64,000 nucleotides of DNA. It comes from Asticcacaulis sp. AC460. GTDB taxonomy: Bacteria > Pseudomonadota > Alphaproteobacteria > Caulobacterales > Caulobacteraceae. Positions 60,090-64,000 of the stretch are shown piece by piece. The notes below the pieces were generated by a model. It ran no database searches, was not told the origin of the DNA, and saw nothing but the letters and a program-made list of their open reading frames with translations. Location of the stretch: contig NZ_AWGD01000037.1 of assembly GCF_000495795.1 (NCBI RefSeq), positions 1 to 64,000 on the forward strand. Reading direction: 5' to 3'. A program made the translations under genes and the position numbers. How positions within the stretch are numbered: the first letter of the stretch is position 1; every line of letters starts with the position of its first letter.

Positions 60090-60509
60090 TCAGCAGCCCA
60101 TATAGCCTTTGACGGCAACGGACTGCCGCCTGCCGTCGACGATGACCCGCAAACGGCCGTCAACCGCCCAGAGTTCCATCCCCAGTTCCCGTCCGATGGT
60201 CAGGTCCGGTTCGATACGCACACGGCCATCCGGACTTTCGTAAATACCCTTGCCGTCGTGGCTGGATATCGTCTCGACGACATCACCATCGATCTTCATG
60301 ATGCCCTTGGTGCCGTCGTTGACGAATACGAAGGCGGTGGCTTGGCGTGGATTCTCATGAAAATCGTCGGGAAGCGTGAGTTGATAGCCGCAACCATCGA
60401 TGCTGCGCGACATGGCGTCATCGATGGGAAAGGTTTCAACGGTGGCCGCCTGGGCGACTGCGGGCAGAAGATACGCCAAGACCGCTGCGACGATAAACCT
60501 GCGTTGCAT
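60090..60509 (-). CDS. Small secreted two-Cys protein, paralog C
   Basis: The protein has 139 residues from ATG 60509 with AGGAGG upstream. It has a Sec signal (1-21, ending AQA), then TVETFPIDDAMSRSIDGCGYQL, VNDGTKGIMKIDGDVVE and LRVIVDGRRQSVAVKGYMGC. It has the same order of elements as paralogs A and B, including two Cys and the G-(I/A)-x-K-(V/I)-D-G strand, but it is more diverged. It is followed three bases later by the DUF3445 gene. Confidence 0.7.
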   Translation of the reverse strand: MQRRFIVAAVLAYLLPAVAQAATVETFPIDDAMSRSIDGCGYQLTLPDDFHENPRQATAFVFVNDGTKGIMKIDGDVVETISSHDGKGIYESPDGRVRIEPDLTIGRELGMELWAVDGRLRVIVDGRRQSVAVKGYMGC

Positions 60510-60569
60510 CCCATCCTCCTGAGTCATCGCATCCTGTTTGCCACAGCGCCAACAGGCTGACAATCGGAC

Positions 60570-60610
60570 ATAAAAAATCCGGTCCAGGCAAGCCCGAACC
60601 GGATTTCATA
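60570..60610 (-). terminator. Intrinsic terminator of rpmE
   Basis: On the minus strand AAATCCGGT pairs with ACCGGATTT (60598-60606 and 60575-60583), followed by TTTATG. A second stem, CTGCCGA/TCGGCAG, lies at 60615-60631 nearer the rpmE stop. Confidence 0.85.
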
Positions 60611-60646
60611 AACTCTGCCGAGTTTCGGCAGCGGCGCCTCGCCGCC

Positions 60647-60871
60647 TTACTTCTTGAGGAAGCCGCCGAACTTGTTGTTGAAGCGCGACACGCGGCCACC
60701 ACGGTCCAGCAGGGTGCCCGTACCGCCGGTCCAGGCCGGATGGGTACGCGGGTCGATGTCGAGGTTCAGCACGGCTTCAGCCTTGCCGTAGGTCGAGCGG
60801 GTCCGATAGGTGGAACCGTCGGTCATGGTGACCGTGATCCAGTGATAATCGGGGTGGCCTTCTTTTTTCAT
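60647..60871 (-). CDS. rpmE: 50S ribosomal protein L31
   Basis: The protein has 74 residues: [68 protein letters not shown]. It is full length and lacks the Cys residues of the zinc-binding form, so it is a C-minus L31. AAGGAA precedes the start; it is a single gene between its terminator and a divergent ABC exporter gene. Confidence 0.97.
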   Translation of the reverse strand: MKKEGHPDYHWITVTMTDGSTYRTRSTYGKAEAVLNLDIDPRTHPAWTGGTGTLLDRGGRVSRFNNKFGGFLKK

Positions 60872-60986
60872 CGTCGTGTTCCTTCACGTCCAGCCAGCAT
60901 AAGCGCGGACGCCGAATAATTGAATGGTCGCGCGACATACATGATGACGCGTTGCGGTGCAAGCCATAACTCGCTAAACCCGGCCA

Positions 60987-62822
60987 ATGGCTGACTCCTC
61001 CCCTCAAGTCGAAAACACCGACCGTCCCGGCGCCGGCGCCGAACTGATCGGCGACATGCGCGCCACGGCGGCCCGCCGGGCCAAGACCCGTGACCTGCGG
61101 CCGCTGATGCGGCTGGGGCCCTATCTGTGGCGTCAACGCGTCAACGGCGCCTTCATGCTGCTGTTTCTGGCCCTTTCCTCGGCCACCCTGCCGGTCATGA
61201 CCTTTGTGGCGCGCCAGTTGATCGACCAGGGCTTCGGCTCGGGCAAGGTCGACGAGCTGAACAAATGGTTCGTTGTCCTGGCCGTCGTCGCCCTGGTCAT
61301 GGCCTTTGCCACGGCTATGCGTTATTTCTTCATCACCCGCATGGGCGAACGCATCGTCGCCGACCTGCGCGAGGACGTCTTTGGGCATATTCTCAAGCTT
61401 GATCCCGGCTTCTTCCTGAAGATGCGCACCGGCGAAGTGATTTCGCGCCTCACCGCTGACATCCAGATCATCGAAACCCTGGTGGCAGCCTCGATCTCGA
61501 TTGCCCTGCGCAACCTGCTCAGCTTCGTCATCGGCCTGGTGCTGATGATGGTGGTGTCACCGAAGCTGACCCTGATGGTAATGGGACTGTTCCCGTTCAT
61601 CCTGGTGCCGCTGATTACCTTCGGCCGCCAGGTCGGTAAGGTGACGCGCGAAACCCAGGACATGTTCGCCCGCGCCATCGGCTTTGCCGGCGAATCGCTG
61701 GACGCGCTCGAAACCGTCCAGGCCTTTGTTCGCGAACGCTTCACCCAGGGCCGCTTCAATGACAGCGTCGAAGCCGCCTATACCAAATCCGTCTCCCGCA
61801 TTGTGACCCGTGCCACCATGACCGCCATGGTGATTTCCCTGGTCTTTGGCGGTACGGCGGTAGTGCTGTGGCTGGGGGCGCAGGACGTGCTGCACGGCAA
61901 GATGTCGAACGGCACCCTGATTCAGTTCGTCATGCTGGCCATTTTCACCGCCGGCTCGGTCGCCAACCTCAACGAAACCTGGGGCGATGTCCAAAAAGCC
62001 GCCGGCGCCATGACGCGCATCGACGAACTGCTGCGCTCCGAACCCAACATTCAGCCGCCGAAGGACGCCGTCACCCTGCCGGAACCGCGCGGCGAGATCC
62101 TGTTCGACAGCGTCGATTTCGCCTATCCGTCTCGCCCCGACGCCAAGGTGCTGGACGGCTTCAGCCTGCATATCAAACCCGGCGAGACCGTCGCCCTGGT
62201 CGGGCCGTCGGGCGCCGGCAAGTCGACCGTCTTCAAGCTGCTGCTGCGCTATTACGGGTTCGAGACCGGCACCATCGCCCTGGACGGCGTCGATATCCGC
62301 CGCGCCGACCCCAAGGCGGTCCGCGAACGCATGGCATTGGTCGCCCAGGATACGGCACTGTTCTCGGGCTCGCCGGCCGACAATATCCGTTTCGGCCGCG
62401 AAGGCGCGACCGACGACGACATCCGCGCCGCCGCCGCCAAGGCCCAGGCACAGGGCTTTATCGAAGCCCTGCCGGAAGGTTTCGACCATCCCCTGGGTGA
62501 ACGCGCCCGGTCGCTGTCGGGCGGCCAGAAACAACGCCTGAGCATCGCTCGTGCCCTGGTCCGCGACGCTCCGGTGCTGCTGCTGGACGAAGCCACCTCG
62601 GCGCTCGACGCGGAAAACGAACGCCTGGTCCAGGCGGCGCTGAATGAAGCCATGGCCGAACGCACCACCCTGGTCATCGCCCACCGCCTGGCCACGGTTT
62701 TGAAAGCCGACCGCATCGTGGTCATGGAGCACGGCCGGGTGGTCGACAGCGGCACCCACGAGGAACTGGTGGCGCGCGACGGCCTCTACGCTCGACTGGC
62801 GGCCTTGCAATTCGGAGGATAG
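60987..62822 (+). CDS. MsbA-type ABC exporter (fused membrane and ATPase domains)
   Basis: The protein has 611 residues. A six-helix ABC transmembrane domain (~45-330, with GEVISRLTADIQIIETLV, the family coupling segment) is followed by an ATPase domain: Walker A GPSGAGKST near 406, signature LSGGQKQR near 510, Walker B VLLLDEATSALD near 531 and the H-loop VIAHRLATVLKADRIVV. It acts as a half-transporter homodimer in the inner membrane for lipids or drugs. There is no C39 peptidase-like N-domain, so it is not an obvious type I adhesin exporter. Confidence 0.93.
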   Translation: MADSSPQVENTDRPGAGAELIGDMRATAARRAKTRDLRPLMRLGPYLWRQRVNGAFMLLFLALSSATLPVMTFVARQLIDQGFGSGKVDELNKWFVVLAVVALVMAFATAMRYFFITRMGERIVADLREDVFGHILKLDPGFFLKMRTGEVISRLTADIQIIETLVAASISIALRNLLSFVIGLVLMMVVSPKLTLMVMGLFPFILVPLITFGRQVGKVTRETQDMFARAIGFAGESLDALETVQAFVRERFTQGRFNDSVEAAYTKSVSRIVTRATMTAMVISLVFGGTAVVLWLGAQDVLHGKMSNGTLIQFVMLAIFTAGSVANLNETWGDVQKAAGAMTRIDELLRSEPNIQPPKDAVTLPEPRGEILFDSVDFAYPSRPDAKVLDGFSLHIKPGETVALVGPSGAGKSTVFKLLLRYYGFETGTIALDGVDIRRADPKAVRERMALVAQDTALFSGSPADNIRFGREGATDDDIRAAAAKAQAQGFIEALPEGFDHPLGERARSLSGGQKQRLSIARALVRDAPVLLLDEATSALDAENERLVQAALNEAMAERTTLVIAHRLATVLKADRIVVMEHGRVVDSGTHEELVARDGLYARLAALQFGG

Positions 62823-62835
62823 GAGACAGGCGCCG

Positions 62836-63450
62836 ATGATCGACGGTCCGGACTTTACTTCAGCGGTTCGCGCCATTGTGGCGGATGATCGCGACAGCCT
62901 GGTTCGCCTGGTTGATGGTGGGCCTCACCTGGTGCGGACCGCCTCTGTGGCCGGCGCCGAGCGCGAGTCGGCCGATATCTGGTTCTTCGCGGAGATTGCC
63001 CATTATCTGTATGCCGGCGACACCTTGCTGCACATGGCGGCGGCCGGGTTTCGCCGGCGCATGGCCGAGGACCTGCTGAGCCGCGGCGCCGATGTGACCG
63101 CGCGGAACCGCCGTGGCGCTCAGCCGCTGCACTATGCCGCCGATACCAACCGCGTCCTGCCCGGCGCCCAGGCCGAGGTCATCTCCATTCTTTTGAAAGC
63201 GGGCGCCGACCCGAATGCACTGGATAAGTCCGGCGTATCCCCCCTGCACCGCGCCGTCCGGACGAGGGGTTCCGCTGCCGTGGCTACATTGCTGGCCGGC
63301 GGCGCTGACCCGTGCCTGAAAAACGGCAGCGGTTCGACACCCCTGCACCTGGCACAACATACCACCGGCCGGGGCGGCAGCGGCACGCCAGAAGCCAAGG
63401 CTGAACAGGCGGAAATCCTGCGCCTGCTGATGGCGGCGGGAGCAGATTGA
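62836..63450 (+). CDS. Ankyrin-repeat protein
   Basis: The protein has 204 residues without a signal peptide. About four ankyrin units are seen (DTLLHMAAAGFRRRMAEDLLSRGADVTARN, GAQPLHYAADTNRV ... ISILLKAGADPNALD, GVSPLHRAVRTRGSAAVATLLAGGADPCLKN, GSTPLHLAQHTTG). It is a cytoplasmic protein-protein interaction module, partner unknown. It starts 13 bases after the ABC exporter gene, so it is likely co-transcribed. Confidence 0.88.
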   Translation: MIDGPDFTSAVRAIVADDRDSLVRLVDGGPHLVRTASVAGAERESADIWFFAEIAHYLYAGDTLLHMAAAGFRRRMAEDLLSRGADVTARNRRGAQPLHYAADTNRVLPGAQAEVISILLKAGADPNALDKSGVSPLHRAVRTRGSAAVATLLAGGADPCLKNGSGSTPLHLAQHTTGRGGSGTPEAKAEQAEILRLLMAAGAD

Positions 63451-63481
63451 CCTACAGGTGAACCAGGCTTAGTCTCCTCCC

Positions 63482-63958
63482 ATGAGCGAGAGCGGCGATA
63501 TCATCATTCCCCTGGCCTATCGCAACAAGCTGGCGCCCGCCATCGTGGTTGTGTGCGGCGCGCTTTCCCTTGCCGCCTTGATCGCCCAGACCGTGCTGCG
63601 CTTTCAAATTGGATTTGATGACGAAGGGGATACGCTTCAGGCGGCTCTGCTCGGGCTTCAGATTCTGCTGTCTCCCGCCTGGCTGTTTCTCATTTGGGAC
63701 AACTGGCAGGTCCTTCGTAACAGGCCGGCGCTTTGGCTGGACAAGGACCATCTGGTTCTTTGCATGTCCAGAAAGCGCCGTATTCCTCTCGCCCAGATCA
63801 CAAAGGTCGAATTCGACCGCTTCGCCAGGGACCATGACCCGGCGTCGGTGACCGTACATCTGCGCGAAGGTAAGCCCGTAACCCTGTGGCTTCACACAAT
63901 GCGCCTGGTACCCGGCTTCGCGGATACCCTTCGCAACGTTACGGCGAAACCGGCCTAG
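63482..63958 (+). CDS. Two-helix membrane protein of unknown function
   Basis: The protein has 158 residues. Two hydrophobic segments (~16-38 and ~52-72) are followed by a C-terminal cytoplasmic beta-rich part (LWLDKDHLVLCMSRKRRIPLAQITKVEFDR, VTVHLREGKPVTLWL), which resembles PH-like regions of small bacterial membrane proteins. I do not recognise a named family. It lies 31 bases after the ankyrin gene. Confidence 0.65.
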   Translation: MSESGDIIIPLAYRNKLAPAIVVVCGALSLAALIAQTVLRFQIGFDDEGDTLQAALLGLQILLSPAWLFLIWDNWQVLRNRPALWLDKDHLVLCMSRKRRIPLAQITKVEFDRFARDHDPASVTVHLREGKPVTLWLHTMRLVPGFADTLRNVTAKPA

Positions 63959-64000
63959 CCCGCGAACAATTCTGTCGGCAGACCAGTATGGCCGCGCAGG

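Noticed and set aside
60987..62822. ABC exporter considered as the type I transporter of the giant proteins
   Set aside because: It is MsbA-like, lacks a C39-type N-domain, has no membrane-fusion or TolC partner nearby, and lies about 38 kb away.

Overview
This 64 kb window looks like the chromosome of a flagellated, dimorphic alphaproteobacterium of the Caulobacteraceae. I lean towards Asticcacaulis, but the genus is only an inference. The evidence is the Caulobacter-style flagellar gene order (flgF-flgG-flgA-flgH; fliL-fliM-pflI-like-motE; fliO-fliP divergent from flgB-flgC-fliE-fliQ-fliR-flhB, then cckA), a sigma-54 promoter of the Caulobacter flagellar type (TGGCACG, four bases, TTGCA), TTAA-N7-TTAAC CtrA boxes, high GC content and a signalling TonB receptor. 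I saw no tRNA, rRNA, CRISPR array or insertion sequence.

Left arm, 1-22872: two very large repeat-rich proteins with RTX repeats and nearly identical C-terminal type I secretion domains bracket a small glyco-modification block. The block holds a TPR/GT41 (OGT/SPINDLY-type) glycosyltransferase, an FkbM-like methyltransferase, a divergent B12-binding radical SAM enzyme, a UDP-glucuronate decarboxylase (makes UDP-xylose) and a TIGR03032/DUF4915 protein. The last is translationally coupled (ATGA) to the 3317-residue giant protein. My best candidate for an undescribed system is that this block glycosylates the giant surface proteins. A perfect intrinsic terminator closes the region.

First flagellar block, 22955-32746: the rod/ring operon flgF-flgG-flgA-flgH runs leftward from a perfect sigma-54 promoter. 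Running rightward are fliL, fliM, a PflI-like membrane protein, motE and a 1013-residue TPR protein behind a candidate CtrA site.

Polysaccharide and envelope block, 32886-46658: three exported glycoside-hydrolase genes (MGH1/GH63-like, GH43, GH28) suggest pectin or arabinan side-chain degradation. Next to them is an ECF sigma - FecR - YafK-like L,D-transpeptidase - STN-TonB receptor string with an array of hairpins at its end. A prohibitin-like SPFH protein and a secreted repeat protein follow.

Miscellaneous block, 46779-50385: Tat-exported nucleoside hydrolase, DUF2141 protein, Tat-exported carotenoid oxygenase and a small membrane protein.

Second flagellar block, 50449-57754: fliO/fliP leftward; flgB, flgC, fliE, fliQ, fliR, flhB and the cell-cycle kinase gene cckA rightward. 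CtrA-like boxes lie before flgB and fliQ. A composite inverted repeat has inserted between fliR and flhB.

Right end, 57732-63958: three related small secreted proteins with two conserved cysteines, a DUF985 cupin, a DUF3445 haem-dependent N-demethylase-like protein, rpmE, an MsbA-type ABC exporter, an ankyrin protein and a two-helix membrane protein.

A dispersed family of GC-rich intergenic palindromes recurs in several gaps. One copy supplies the last codons of a glycosidase gene.
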